Positions 37,213 to 53,200 are shown, counted from the stretch's first letter. The stretch: 64,000 bases of DNA from Aquisphaera insulae (GCF_011064615.1 NZ_JAALJH010000035.1:26006-90005); one strand, 5' to 3'. Program-made: numbers and translations. The notes: a model not told the origin generated them from the sequence alone.

Positions 37213-38478
37213 TTAGAGGCCCTTCCAGGGGCCGTTGAGGATGTCGCCCTCGAAGACCGTGGCCAGGACGGGCTCGTCGGACTCGAGGATCAAACGGTGG
37301 GGGTCGGGATCATCTCGGTCGGGGAGGCCGATGACGGCCAGGTCCGCCGACTTCCCCGGCCGGATGCTGCCGGTGGCCGTCTCCGCGCGTAAGGCCCAGG
37401 CGCCGAAGAGGGTGGCCATCGTCAGCAGGAGCTCGCCGGAGAGCGAGCCGTCGCGGCGGTGGAGGAAACGGATCTCGTCGAGGACGCTGAGCGTGGGGGT
37501 GGAGGCCAGGCTGTCCGTCCCCAGGCAGACGATGACGCCCTTCTCGAGCAAGGTCCGGTATGGGTGCGGGGCATGGCCGAACCGGGCGTGGGTACGGGGG
37601 CAGAAGGCGACGGCCACGCGATGGCCATTCGGCCCGGCCTCGGGGCGGAGCTGCCAGAACTCCGACGGGTCGAAGTACGTGCCGTGGGCCACCAGCCAGT
37701 CGGCATTGCGTAGCTCTCCCTTGCGGATGTAATCCGCCGGACGCGAGCCGATCGGCTCCCAGTCGTCGTCCCAGGCGCCCAGGTCCTCCAGGAAGTCCCG
37801 GAGCGGGCCGTCCCGACGCTCGAGCAGCCGCAGCTCCTCGGGCATCTCCGCCAGGTGGGTCGAGAGCGGCAGTCGGCTCGCCGCGGCCCGGTGGTAGAGC
37901 CACGGCGAGGTGGAATACGGGGCGTGCGGGCTGAGGCCCGGCTTGGCGCAGGCGGCGATCTGCTTTTCCCGCGTCACGGTCGCCAGCCAGTTCCACGCGG
38001 CGTCGCTCGTCTGGAGGCCGCGATAACGCTTCAGGCCGATCAGCTCGGCGAAGACCATCGCCCGGACCGGGGCCGAGGCCACCTGGTCCCAGCTCAGGCC
38101 CGCGGTCGTCGTGTCCGCCAGGAAGGTCGTCCCGGCCTCGATGCAGGCGGCGAGGTTGCGACTCACCGCATCCTTGAGCATCTGTTCCGAGCCCCCGCGC
38201 CGCTGGTCGATCACGCGGCGGAGCCAGGCCACCTCGTCCTCGGGCCCCGCAGTCGTCCCCGAGTCGATGTCCACGTGGTCCAGCTCGAGATGGGTGTGGG
38301 CGTTCACGAACCCGGGGACGATGGCCACGTTCCCCAGGTCGAGGTCCCCGGCCCGCTCGCGGGCCGGCCCGACCCAGCCGATCCGCCCCTTGTCGAGGAC
38401 GACGACCCCGTCCTCGATCGGCGGCCCCTCGACGGGGAAGACGAATCGCGCCTGAAGTGTCAGGGTGTCTCGCCTCAT
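37213..38478 (-). CDS. Amidohydrolase, probable aminodeoxyfutalosine deaminase (MqnX)
   Basis: 421 residues of the metal-dependent amidohydrolase superfamily, subtype with HTHLE at 61-65, SPHAPYSTSP, the STHLAEMPEE helix and GTDSLASTPTLSVLDE. This set matches deaminases such as MqnX, which converts aminodeoxyfutalosine to futalosine-type intermediate in the alternative menaquinone route. The location supports this: mqnA and mqnC lie upstream on the same strand. The ATG at 38478 is preferred over 38529, whose extra residues are GC-rich leader. Alternative: another purine or amino-acid deaminase of the same superfamily; the assignment is by context. Confidence 0.75.
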   Translation of the reverse strand: MRRDTLTLQARFVFPVEGPPIEDGVVVLDKGRIGWVGPARERAGDLDLGNVAIVPGFVNAHTHLELDHVDIDSGTTAGPEDEVAWLRRVIDQRRGGSEQMLKDAVSRNLAACIEAGTTFLADTTTAGLSWDQVASAPVRAMVFAELIGLKRYRGLQTSDAAWNWLATVTREKQIAACAKPGLSPHAPYSTSPWLYHRAAASRLPLSTHLAEMPEELRLLERRDGPLRDFLEDLGAWDDDWEPIGSRPADYIRKGELRNADWLVAHGTYFDPSEFWQLRPEAGPNGHRVAVAFCPRTHARFGHAPHPYRTLLEKGVIVCLGTDSLASTPTLSVLDEIRFLHRRDGSLSGELLLTMATLFGAWALRAETATGSIRPGKSADLAVIGLPDRDDPDPHRLILESDEPVLATVFEGDILNGPWKGL

Positions 38479-38553
38479 CGTCCCTGTCCCGTCCCAGGGG
38501 CCGCGCCCTTCGGCTCGGGCGGCGTCCATAGCTCGTGGGTCCCAGGCCCCACG

Positions 38554-40737
38554 TCAACCGGCGGGGGCCTCCGCCATCTCGTCGACCGCGACCGGGTGCG
38601 CGTTCCGGCGGCCGGGACGATCGAGCTTCCAGAGATAATAGAAGAGGACCGCGGAAGCCAGGGCGCTCAGGACGATCCACCCCACATGATAGAGGCCCTC
38701 CCCGGCATCCCGATAGATCCAACGGGCCAGACCGGCCGACTCCAGCAGCCGGATCCGCTGCGGCTGCGTGACCGCCAGGGCGTTGTTGAGGAAGTGGAAC
38801 ACGATCCCCGGTAGCAGGCTCCGGCTCCGGATCGCCAGCAGGCCGAGCACCACGCCCAGCAGGGCCGCGTTGAAGAGCTGCTGGTACATGCTCAGCAGGA
38901 CGTGCAGGAACCCGAACATCAGCGCCGAGATGAAGATGGCCGAGCGGATCCGCCGGCCCCGCTCCAGGCCCGACAGGATGAAGCCCCGCAAGGCCGTCTC
39001 CTCGCAGATCGCCGGCACCAGCGCGAAGACCCCCACCAGGGCCGGGAGGCCGAGATCCGGCGGCACGAGCTGAGCGTACGCGCCCTTCACCGTCTCCGAG
39101 ATCGGGAAGAGCTCCTGGACGAGCTTCCCCAGCAGGTTGACCAGCGGATTCAGGGCCAGCGGGAAGGCAGCACCCAGCGCGACGTACCTTGCCCGGGGCC
39201 ATGCCAGCCGGAGCGTCCGGGCCGGATCGGACGTGAGCATGACCGCCATGAAGATCGGCGGGATCAGGATCAGGAACTGTCCCGCCGCGATGGCGGCCAG
39301 GCTGGCGCCGATCCCGCGCATCAGCATGTAGATCATCAGGAACCACGAGGCCGACAGGATGATGGCGAAGCAGAGGATCGCCTGCCCGCCCGTGGGCAGC
39401 GGCTCCTTGTCGCGGAGCAGGTGCGCCAGCCAGGTGCGGACGTCGAACCGCTCCGCCTCCCGGAAGAGGACCCCCTCGCGCTCGAACTGGTCGACCGCCC
39501 AGCGGAGGGCCACCCAGGCATAGATGATCGTCGGCACCATCACCGGCAGGAAGAACCGCACGCCGGTCTGATAGTCCCCCATGATGAGCGAACGCAGGAG
39601 GAGCGCGACGCCCGTGATCGGCACCAGGCTGTAGAAGAGGTTCAGCTTGATCTCGGGGAGGAGCGTCAGGAAGATCAGCGGCAGGCAGACCAGGTAGAGG
39701 GGCGTCATGTAATACTGCCCCTCTTTCATGCTCTTCGCGAGCACCGCGAGCGACAGGCAGACGGCGCTGAAGAAGGCCGCCAGGGGGATCAGCAGCACGA
39801 CCATCCAGATCGCCGATTGCACGCTCGGGGGCGAGAGGCCGCCCGCGGCCTGGGCGGCGCCGTGGAGCCCGAGGTGCCCGCCCCGGGCGGCCATGAAGAT
39901 CCCGGTCAGGCCCATGCTCACCAGGTTGAGGACGGCCGTCGTGACGCTCGCCAGCATCACCGTAAAGAACTTGCCCAGGACGATCTCCGACCGCGTCGCC
40001 GGGCTGATCAGGAGGGTCTCCATCGTCCCTCGCTCCTTCTCCCCGGCGCAGAGGTCCACCGCCGGGTAGAAGGCCCCGGTGAGCGACATCATCACCAGCA
40101 GGAACGGGAAGATCCGGCTCCAGACGCTGCCGCCGACCTCCTGCTCCGTGGCGACGTCCATGCCCCGGACCTGGATCGGATCGGTGTAGCCGGCGGGGAG
40201 ATTGTCCTGCTTCGCCCTGGCCTCCACGATCCCCCGCTTCCAGCGGTCGAGCATCTCGCGGAGCCGCAGGTAGGTGATCTGGCTGGGCTCGTCGACGCTC
40301 CGATAGAGGATCGGGATCGGCGCGTCGTTCTTCTCCTTGAACTGCTTCGGCAGGTCCGCCGGGATCACCATGATCGCCGCCGCGTTCCCCTGGCGGATGG
40401 CCTGCTGCCGGAACGCCTCGCGTCCCCAGGGGCCGTCGGCAGGCTGCTTCTCCACCGTCAACAGCGCGGCCTCGGCGGGCGAATCGAAGAGCCTGGGATC
40501 GAAGCCGTCCCCCGCCGCGTTGAGCAGCGGCTGCTCGGCCGGCAGGTGCTCCGCCCCCACCATCACCACGACCCGCGGCTTCTTCTCCATCGCCGCCACC
40601 ATCTGGGAGATCCCCAGGCCCAGCAGCGGATAGAGGAGGATCGGGAAGATGAAGACCATGAAGAGCGTGCGGCGATCCCGGAGCTGGTCGAGGAGCTCGC
40701 GGCGGAAGATCACTCGCAGGTTCGACCAGCTCATCAT
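38554..40737 (-). CDS. ABC-2 type permease fused to CPBP intramembrane protease
   Basis: 727 residues. The N-terminal ~400 are a NatB/ABC-2 permease: RVIFRRELLDQLRDRRTLFMVFIFPIL at the start, a large extracytoplasmic loop (about 45-230), then CAGEKERGTMETLLISPATRSEIV and several helices. The C-terminal part is a CPBP (CAAX-like) intramembrane protease with EETALRG near 578, FGFLH and HFLNNALA, the expected Glu-Glu/Arg/His sites. Similar fused proteins are found in planctomycetes next to NatA-type ATPases. The partner ATPase follows 48 bases upstream on the same strand. The substrate is unknown; sodium or peptide export is the usual guess for NatAB. Confidence 0.85.
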   Translation of the reverse strand: MMSWSNLRVIFRRELLDQLRDRRTLFMVFIFPILLYPLLGLGISQMVAAMEKKPRVVVMVGAEHLPAEQPLLNAAGDGFDPRLFDSPAEAALLTVEKQPADGPWGREAFRQQAIRQGNAAAIMVIPADLPKQFKEKNDAPIPILYRSVDEPSQITYLRLREMLDRWKRGIVEARAKQDNLPAGYTDPIQVRGMDVATEQEVGGSVWSRIFPFLLVMMSLTGAFYPAVDLCAGEKERGTMETLLISPATRSEIVLGKFFTVMLASVTTAVLNLVSMGLTGIFMAARGGHLGLHGAAQAAGGLSPPSVQSAIWMVVLLIPLAAFFSAVCLSLAVLAKSMKEGQYYMTPLYLVCLPLIFLTLLPEIKLNLFYSLVPITGVALLLRSLIMGDYQTGVRFFLPVMVPTIIYAWVALRWAVDQFEREGVLFREAERFDVRTWLAHLLRDKEPLPTGGQAILCFAIILSASWFLMIYMLMRGIGASLAAIAAGQFLILIPPIFMAVMLTSDPARTLRLAWPRARYVALGAAFPLALNPLVNLLGKLVQELFPISETVKGAYAQLVPPDLGLPALVGVFALVPAICEETALRGFILSGLERGRRIRSAIFISALMFGFLHVLLSMYQQLFNAALLGVVLGLLAIRSRSLLPGIVFHFLNNALAVTQPQRIRLLESAGLARWIYRDAGEGLYHVGWIVLSALASAVLFYYLWKLDRPGRRNAHPVAVDEMAEAPAG

Positions 40738-40785
40738 GCGTGCTGCTCAGCCTCTCGTGAGATGAGTCGCGTCGGGTCTTCCCGC

Positions 40786-41562
40786 TCAGGGGGCCGTGGC
40801 GACGGCGTCCGCGTCCTCGGCCGCCCGATCGGCCTTCTCGACCAGGGTGAAGAAGAGCTCCTCCAGGTCCGGCTGGGCGAACCGATCCAGCAGGTCTCGG
40901 GGCGAGCCGGCGGCCTGGACCGCCCCGCGATGGATGATCGCCACCCGCTGGCAGAGCTTGGAGACCTCGTGCATCGAGTGCGTGGAGAAGAGGATCGTCT
41001 TGCCCATGTCGCGGAGCTCGAGGATCTTCTGCAGGACCGATCGCTGCACCAGGACGTCCAGCCCGGAGGTCGGCTCGTCGAAGATCAGGACCGGCGGGTC
41101 GTGGACGACCGTCCGCGCGATCGACACCTTCTGCTTCATCCCGGTGGACATCTTGGAGCAGAGCAGGTCGCGGAAGTCGTTCATCTTCAGCCAGTCGAAG
41201 ATCGACTCCATCCGGTCGCGCAGGGCCTCCCGCGAGAGCCCGTAGAGCCGGCCGAAATACTCGACGAACTCCCAGGCGGTCATCCGATCGTAGATCCCGG
41301 TGCTCGCCGACATGTAGCCGATGTGCCGGCGGACCGCCTGCGGCTGCTCGACCACGTCGTACCCCGCGACCACCGCGTGGCCCGCCGTGGGCTTCAGGAC
41401 GGTGCTCAGGATCCGCAAGGTCGTCGTCTTGCCCGCCCCGTTGGGGCCGAGCAGGCCGAAGATCTCGCCGGGCCGGCAATCGAACGAGACCCCGCGGACC
41501 GCGGGCACCCAGCCCCGCTGATAGTCCAGGAACGACTTGGAGAGGTTCTCGACGTGGATCAC
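40786..41562 (-). CDS. ABC transporter ATP-binding protein (NatA-like)
   Basis: 258 residues from the GTG at 41562 (VIHVENLSKSF). It has Walker A GPNGAGKTTTL, the Q-loop region YMSASTGIYDRMTA, the signature STGMKQKVSIAR, Walker B VLIFDEPTSGLD and the switch His in STHSMHEV. It partners the permease/CPBP fusion downstream. The start is not certain: there is no strong ribosome site, and an open stretch back to 41703 overlaps the mqnC end but does not look like an ABC protein. Confidence 0.9.
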   Translation of the reverse strand: MIHVENLSKSFLDYQRGWVPAVRGVSFDCRPGEIFGLLGPNGAGKTTTLRILSTVLKPTAGHAVVAGYDVVEQPQAVRRHIGYMSASTGIYDRMTAWEFVEYFGRLYGLSREALRDRMESIFDWLKMNDFRDLLCSKMSTGMKQKVSIARTVVHDPPVLIFDEPTSGLDVLVQRSVLQKILELRDMGKTILFSTHSMHEVSKLCQRVAIIHRGAVQAAGSPRDLLDRFAQPDLEELFFTLVEKADRAAEDADAVATAP

Positions 41563-41635
41563 TCGGCCGCTCGGGGTTGGACGCTCGGACGGATCATCAC
41601 CGGATCCCGCTCGGTAGGACGACGCCCGCCCACCC

Positions 41636-42757
<1,122 letters not shown>

Positions 42758-43541
42758 GATTCACTCCTTCGGGCGCCAGGCCGAGCGCGGCCGCCTTGCG
42801 GGCGAACAGCTTCAGGCCCGACAGCTCCGGCTCGCCGAGGTCGTAGGACAAAGCGCGGGTCAGATAATGGTAGCAAGTCGCCACATCCAGTCCTAGCCGT
42901 GGCCCGTGCTCGCGGGCGATCGCATCCGCGTTCGCCAGGCCCTCCGCCCGGGAACGCTCCAGGGCCGCGGGCAGGTCGCGGAGATCGGCGCCGCGGCGGG
43001 CCACCCAGAGGGCGAAGACGAACGGCAGGCCCGTCAGCGCTCGCCAGGCCTCGCCCAGATCCGCCACCGCAAGGAACGGCCCTTCCGGGACCAGCATCGC
43101 CCGATCCCCGATCACGAGCACCGCGTCGGCCGTGCTCTCCAGCACCGCCATCCCCAGGGGCAAGGCCTCGATCGCGGAGGGCCGGCAGCCCCAGGCCTCG
43201 TCGAGCCAGATCCGCGCGAGGGCCTGGCTCGTCCGCGAGCCCTCATCCAGCGCCAGCCGGTCGATGCGATCGAAGGGCACCCGGCTGAAGAGCTTGACGC
43301 TCAGCACCGGGCCGCGGGCCGCGATCGCGAACCCCGGCAGGATCTCGTACCCGAGCTCCGCCCCGCGGAGAAACTCCACCGAAGGGATCAGCGCGATGTC
43401 GAGCTCCCCGGCCGCCAGGTCCTTCGCCATCAGGCTGGGCACCTCGAGCTTCAACTCGACGCCCGGATGAAACTCCTCCAGCCGGTAATAGAGGGGCTTG
43501 GCATTCAGGTAGCTGACGGCTCCGATCCGGATCGGCTCCAC

Positions 43542-43912
43542 CCGACGCCCTCCCGGCCTCTGCCCTGATTTCGATCCATCCAACCACGACGACACAGGTC
43601 GATCCTTCAACAAGGTCGAAATTTCGGAAACCTTTGAAATTGTAGAAGGGGCCCGGAGAATCGCAAGGGGGTGAGCGGCCCTGGCCTTGTCCTTCGGGAG
43701 CTCAAGGGTTGACGACGGGTCGGCTTGTGGCCACCCGGGGCGAGTCTTCGAGGCTCGGCTGTCCCATGAATGTGAAGGGGCGAGGTCCGAGCAGGCCCGG
43801 TCACCTCCGGCGACGGCTGGTCCGCTTGACGGGATCCTTCGGCCCGTTATAAGATACGATTTTCCAACGACTTAACGCGTTCTCGGCGACATCCGGGAGA
43901 GGATCCGCGGCA
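43542..43912. other. Divergent intergenic region, mqnA / secA
   Basis: 371 bases. The secA promoter lies near its right end. On the mqnA side I see an AT-richer patch near 43620-43645 but no clear promoter. No gene is supported. Confidence 0.5.
43826..43853 (+). promoter_or_regulatory. Sigma-70 promoter of secA
   Basis: TTGACG (43826-43831), a 16-base spacer and TATAAG (43848-43853), followed by an AT-rich start region. The secA ATG is 60 bases further on, after GAGAGGA. Confidence 0.7.
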
Positions 43913-47566
<3,654 letters not shown>

Positions 47567-47880
47567 CCAGTCAGCCCGACGTCCCCGGGTCGCGCACGTT
47601 TCGGGGGCCGCGGAGGCGACCCCCGGACCCTGGAGCCGTCAAGGAGATCGGGGCCTTGCCCTGATTCAGGCCCTCAAAGCACTTACGGTCATCCCTCGGG
47701 GCTCGCCGGCCGCCGGCCGAGGGTGGCCGCGAGGGTCGAGTGGCGATCGATCGTCACTCGCCGGAGCTTGCCGAAGGAACGGCGTCCCCGGGCATGCGAA
47801 TTGCGAAAGGCTCATGGCATCGAGCCGGGAACATGACCGGCCCCGCATGGAATGATAGGAACGGGAAAGGATTCCCCGCG
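47567..47880. other. Intergenic region between secA and waaA
   Basis: 314 bases, GC-rich. A weak imperfect hairpin near 47605-47635 may end secA transcription. I see no gene and no clear promoter. Confidence 0.45.
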
Positions 47881-49185
47881 ATGCCGATCGCCCTCGACGT
47901 GGTCTATCTTGCGACCCTCCTCCTGTTCGCTCCCGTGCTGGCTTACCGCATGTTCCGGGCGGGAAAGTATCGGGAAGGCTGGTGGGAGAAGCTGCACGGC
48001 GATGCCCCCAGGAGGATCGGCGACGGGCCCTGCCTCTGGTTCCACGCCGTGAGCGTGGGCGAGGTGCTGCTCCTGCGACCGCTGGTCCGGGAGATGGAGA
48101 GACGCCGTCCCGGCTGGGAGATCGTGATCTCGACGACCACGGCGACCGGCCTGGCCGTCGCTCGCAAGACCTATCCGGACCTGGTCACCTTCTATGCCCC
48201 CCTGGATTTCAGTTGGGCCACCCGGCGGGCGGTGGAGAGGGTCAGGCCGACCGTGCTCGCCCTGGTGGAGCTGGAATTGTGGCCCAACCTGATCCGGGCG
48301 GCGAAGCGCTCCGGCGCCAAGGTCGCGATCATCAACGCCCGGCTGAGCCCTCGCAGCTTCCGCGGCTATCGGAGCCTGCGGCTCCCCCTGGGCCGGACCC
48401 TGCGGCGGATCGATGCGGTGGCGGCGCAGGATGTCGACTACGCCCGGCGGTTCGTGGACCTGGGCGTCCCCGGCGACCGCGTCAGCGTCACGGGCTCCGT
48501 GAAATACGACGGCCTGGAGAGCGATCGCAACAACGCCCGGACGCGCGAGCTGCGGCGAGAGCTCGGGCTCTCGCCGTCCGACCTGATCTTCGTCGCCGGG
48601 AGTACCATGGAAGGCGAGGAGGAGGCCGCGCTCGACGCCTATCGGGCGGCCCGGACGCAGCATTCGGGCCTCAGGCTGGTCGTGGTGCCGCGCCATGCGG
48701 AGCGGTTCTCGGAGGTGGCGCGATGGCTCGTCCAGCAAGGCGAGTCGGTCCTCAGGCGAAGCACCGGCGAGGTGACCGGGGTCGACAGGGGCACGCCGCC
48801 GGTGATCCTGATCGACACCATCGGCGAACTCGGCGCCGTCTGGGGACTCGCGGACGTGGCGTTCGTGGGGGGGAGCCTGCTTCCCGGTCGCGGCGGGCAG
48901 AACATGATGGAGCCCGCCGCCTACGGTGCCTCGGTGATGTTCGGGCCGCACACGACCAACTTCCGGGAGCCGGTCGAGCAGCTCCTGGCCCGGGGCGCGG
49001 CGAGGCGGGTCGCGGACGCTCGCGAGCTGGGCCTGCGGCTCCGCGAGGACCTGGAAGATCCGGAGGCCGCCGCCGCCCGCGGCGAGGCCGGCCGGAGCTT
49101 CGTCCTGGCACAGCACGGCGCCTCGGGACGGACCCTGGCCGAGCTTGACCGACTCGTCGATTCGCGAGCCTCCGCGAGAAATTGA
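47881..49185 (+). CDS. waaA: 3-deoxy-D-manno-octulosonic acid (Kdo) transferase
   Basis: Transfers Kdo to lipid A precursor at the inner membrane, implying a lipopolysaccharide-type outer membrane. The 434-residue product starts with an anchor helix (about 3-20, LDVVYLATLLLFAPVLAY), then the GT30 N-domain with LWFHAVSVGEVLLLRPLV, STTTATGLAVARK, FYAPLDF and LVELELWPNLIRA, and the C-domain with VAGSTMEGEEEAALDAY, DTIGELGAVWGLADVAFVGGS and GGQNMMEPAAYG. Length fits the family. The ATG at 47881 follows AAAGGA; the frame upstream is not WaaA-like. Confidence 0.93.
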   Translation: MPIALDVVYLATLLLFAPVLAYRMFRAGKYREGWWEKLHGDAPRRIGDGPCLWFHAVSVGEVLLLRPLVREMERRRPGWEIVISTTTATGLAVARKTYPDLVTFYAPLDFSWATRRAVERVRPTVLALVELELWPNLIRAAKRSGAKVAIINARLSPRSFRGYRSLRLPLGRTLRRIDAVAAQDVDYARRFVDLGVPGDRVSVTGSVKYDGLESDRNNARTRELRRELGLSPSDLIFVAGSTMEGEEEAALDAYRAARTQHSGLRLVVVPRHAERFSEVARWLVQQGESVLRRSTGEVTGVDRGTPPVILIDTIGELGAVWGLADVAFVGGSLLPGRGGQNMMEPAAYGASVMFGPHTTNFREPVEQLLARGAARRVADARELGLRLREDLEDPEAAAARGEAGRSFVLAQHGASGRTLAELDRLVDSRASARN

Positions 49186-49327
49186 TTGATATCGCCCTGG
49201 ACTTCGCGTTAGTCTCGGGCCATCTTGGAGGATCCCTGGGAACGAGCGCGCCGTCGCCTCTCCCTTGTTTTCGAGAACCGTTCTATCCCTGGAACGGCGG
49301 CACATCTTCAGCAGTCAGGACCCCGCG

Positions 49328-49711
49328 ATGAGCGAAAAAGAGATCGAGCATCCCGCCCAGCCTCAGCAGGCCCAGACGACCGAAGTGGTTGTGGACGACT
49401 CGAGCACGCTTCCGTCCTACTCCAACTTCTGCCGCGTCACCGCGACGCCGGAAGAGGTCATCCTCGACTTCGGGCTCAATCCTCAGCCCTTCGCCACCGG
49501 CCGCCAGGACGTGAAGGCGAACCAGCGGATCGTGATGAACTTCTACACCGCGAAGCGCCTCCTCACGGCGCTGGGCATGACGATCCAGAGGCACGAGGGG
49601 ACCTTCGGCTCCATCGAGCTGGACGTTCGCCGACGGGCCACCGGAGCCCCCCAGCAGCCCGTCGCCTATCCCCAGCCGCCCCGCCCCGGCTCGCACAACG
49701 TCGTCGAGTGA
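49328..49711 (+). CDS. DUF3467 protein
   Basis: 127 residues. The core, about 30-95, fits DUF3467: YSNFCRVTATPEEVILDFGL, then an MNFYTAKRLLTALGMTIQRHE segment. Flanks are Gln/Pro-rich. The family is small, soluble and of unknown role; similarity to the virion or archaeal DUF3467 proteins says little. AGGA precedes the ATG at 49328. It follows waaA by 142 bases and ends at a clear hairpin. Confidence 0.85.
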   Translation: MSEKEIEHPAQPQQAQTTEVVVDDSSTLPSYSNFCRVTATPEEVILDFGLNPQPFATGRQDVKANQRIVMNFYTAKRLLTALGMTIQRHEGTFGSIELDVRRRATGAPQQPVAYPQPPRPGSHNVVE

Positions 49712-50201
49712 TGCTGACGGCGGCGGGCGAGGAGCCATCCTCGCCCGACCGCCCGCGTCTCGATCGCTGAATAGCCCTGCTCCCATCCTTCCCCCCGCGA
49801 CGCCGACACGTCCAGCCCCCTCGGCCATTCCGCACGGCCTTGCCGCCCCATCTTCGGCAACCCCTCCGCTTTCACATCAGCCGGCACCCGGCTCGGATTG
49901 AGCCTCGGGATCTCGTCTCGCCCGCCGGGCCGCGTGCTCCCGATCTAGACGCGTTCGAGGACTCGGGTCGCCGGAAAAGGGCGAGTTCTCCGGATTTGCC
50001 GACGGAATCGTTGATCGCGGCTTCCTCGTTCATCCGATGCTGAGGGTAAGAAATGATCCGCGCGTGCGGGTTATGCCCCGATCAGGGGTCTTGCCGGATG
50101 TTTCGACTCACCAACGAGTGACGCTTGCGCCGATACTGTGACTTGCCGGGCATCTCGGCCTCGGTTCAGGACGGACGAGTCCAGCGTTAGGAGATAATGG
50201 A
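49712..50201. other. Intergenic region before the LExRxLL protein
   Basis: 490 bases. Besides the hairpin at 49724-49747, and AGGAG at 50190-50194 before the next ATG, I see no supported gene, RNA or promoter. Confidence 0.5.
49724..49747 (+). terminator. Hairpin after the DUF3467 gene
   Basis: Perfect 10-bp stem (49724-49733 with 49738-49747) around GCCA, 13 bases after the stop codon. No T run follows, so termination strength is uncertain. Confidence 0.5.
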
Positions 50202-53200
50202 ATGTCTCAGCCATCCCGACCGCGGGCCCAAGGCCCGGCCAAACGGCGGCGTTCGATCAAGCTCGACACCCCGCTGCCCCTGGAGGATCGCTGCCTGCTC
50301 GCCCCCTACGTACCGACCTTCCCCTTCACGGCGACCTTCACCGCGGCGACGACGCCGACGAATGCGTTGCTCGGGACGGTCACGGTGGCGGCGACGACGA
50401 CGGGCACGAACGTCTCTTCCCCCGCGCCGATCACGTCGGTCTCCGAGCTGACGCCCGTGAGCTCGTTCGGCGGCGACATCGTGCGAATCAAGGCGGGCCC
50501 CGGCGGCGACTTCGGCAAGGGCGTCTACGCGATCTCTCGCGGCGCCGGGGGCAACACCGGCGCGATCAACCGCCCGGGCGTGATCTATCGCGTCGACCCC
50601 GCCACGGGCAAGTCGTCGGTCTTCTTCGACCTGAACACGGTCATGAGCCAGATCGACCCCAACGCCCTCTCGACGGACGGCGTCAATCCGGCCGCGAACT
50701 CGCTGGGGTCGTCGACGGGCTTCGTCAACTGGTACGACATCACGTTCGACACCGAGGGCGTGATCAACGGCAATCCGCTGATGCTCGTCAGCACGGTTGA
50801 CCGTTCCGACCCGGCCAAGAACGCGATCTACATGATCTCGCCGAACGGGACGTTCGTCGGGGCGTTCGTGACCCTGACCGACGGCCAGGCGGCGACGAAG
50901 TTCAACATCAACCCGACCGGCATGGTGATGCCCGGGCCGGAGCTCCAGTCGACGCTCCGGGGCCTGCTGGCGGGCAGCGGCCTGACCACCACCAACGACA
51001 CCTTCGCCGCCCTCTACTTCAACGGCAACGCCTACACGCCCGGCCAGGTCATCAGCAACGGCAGCTCCCTGCCCAAGGGGGTCTCGCAGACCGCCTTGAC
51101 CCTGGGAACGATCGTCGGGATGACCCAGACCAACATCGACTACTTCTCGCCCATCTACTCGGCCTTCACCGACTTCGGGACGCCGACCCAGGGCGGCATC
51201 CCGGCGCGGACCGGCTTCAGCGGCGTCCAGGGCTCCAACGGCGAGCTGCTGATCGGTTCGACCCTCACGACCACCTCGCTGACGCTCGATCAGTCGGCGG
51301 TGGCGAGCACGAACCTGCGGCGGTTCCAGGACATCAGCTTCGACCAGTACGGCTACTTCTCCCAGACGCTGCCCCTCACCAGCACGACCACCAACAACAC
51401 CACCACCAACACCTCGACCACCGCGTACACGGTGACCACTCCGCCGAATTACGCGGGTAGCCTGTTCGTCTCCGACCTCGGCACGGGCCTCTCGGTGACG
51501 GTGACCTCGGTGGCGGATGCGACCCTGGGCATCCCGGCGGGGGTGAACGTCGTCGTCCCGGTCAGCGGCGACGGGCCGGTCGGCATCACGCTCGCCGATC
51601 CCTCACAGCAATACGACCCCGTCACCAATCCGCTGGTCCCGATCGACTACAGCAGCTCCACCAGCACGCTCGGCCTGGGAGGCCGCGTCGTCCGGATCAC
51701 TCAGGACGGGATCCTGACCACGTTCGCGACGGGCTTCGACGTCTCTCCCGCCCTGGACGCATCCTCCTTCGTGGACTCGGAGCTCTCGATCACGTTCTCC
51801 GCGGACGGGACCACGTTCTACGCGTCCGACAACGACGCGATCTGGCAGTTCAAGACCACGGCCAGCCTCGCGGGATCGACGAGCGGCACGCTGATCGGGC
51901 TCAACGACCTGCGGACCCTGGGCGTCCCCTACGAGGGACAGAACAGCGCCGTCGCGGTCGTGGATACGGGCGTGGACGCCAACTCCGCCCCGTTCCGGGG
52001 CCGCGTCACCAAGGGCAAGAGCCTCTGGACCGGCGGCAAGGGGAACCAGGACCTGGCCGCGAATTCCGGCGGTGGGACATCGTCCACCGGCGGCAATAAC
52101 AACGGCGGTGGTGGCAACACGGGGGGCGGCAATAACGGCAACACGAGTAGCGGCAACACGCTGTCGAACACGGCCGACGGCCACGGGACGCCAGTCGCCG
52201 GCGTGGTGGCCCAGTTCGTGCCCCAGGCGACTATCGAGCCGATCGCGATCTTCCAGCCGTTCCTGGGCCAGGTCACGCTCAGCTCGACGACGACCGGCGG
52301 CAACAACAACGGCGGCGGCAACAACGGCGGCGGCAACAACGGCGGCGGCAACAACTCGAGCAGCACGATCAGCCAGACCGCCAATGCCCTGACGACCAGC
52401 CAGGTGCTCTACCAGGCGATGCAGTACGTCACGAAGCATCCCTACGTGGCCGACCCGATCCGCCCGGGGCGGCAGAACCGCGTCATCGCGACGACGTTCG
52501 CCTTCGGCACCCCGGAGACGTTCACCAGCGAGGCGATGGCCTTCAAGGAATATCCCCAGATCGTCATCGCCCTCAAGAACCAGCTCCGCCGGTTCCGCAA
52601 GCTCGGGATCGCCCCGGTGGCCGCGGCCGGCCAGTTCGGCGCCCCCCTCGGCTCCGGCGGGAGTAGCTCCAACGGCAACACCGGCGGCGGCAACACCGGC
52701 GGCAACACCGGCGGCAACAACAGCGGCACGCTCGCCGGCGGATACAACAACTCGGACAATGCGTCGCTGGGCGACGTCAACGGCATGTCGATGCCGGCGA
52801 TCTTCAACGAGACGATCTCGGTCACCGGGACCTATCCGTTCCCGTACACGCTCGACGCCAGCTCGACGCCCAACGACCCGGTCGTCAGCGTGATCCCGAA
52901 CTCGCTCGGCCCGGTCCTCGTGTTCGGCAATAACTTGACGATCGGCGGGACGGCGGGGAGCAATAACGGCACCGGCGGCGGTGGCGGCGGCAACAACGGC
53001 GGCGGCGGCGGAAACGCCGGCGGGGGAGGGGGCACCGCGACCGGCGTCGATCCCAACGTCGCCGCCATCGCCGCGGCCGACTTCACGCTCTACAGCGACC
53101 GGATCCTGGGATCCATGAACCGGAGCGTGGCGACCGACTTCGCGGCCCCCGCGATCGACGTCCCGACCTTCCGCAGGACCTTCTCGCTGATCGGGTCGAG

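Noticed and set aside
37310..41479. Very long open frame on the minus strand (1389 codons)
   Set aside because: It runs in a second frame through the amidohydrolase, permease and ATPase genes, which have clear family motifs; it is a shadow caused by high third-position GC.
52065..52361. CRISPR-like short repeats
   Set aside because: Period is 9-12 bases, no unique spacers, and the repeats are in-frame Gly/Asn codons.
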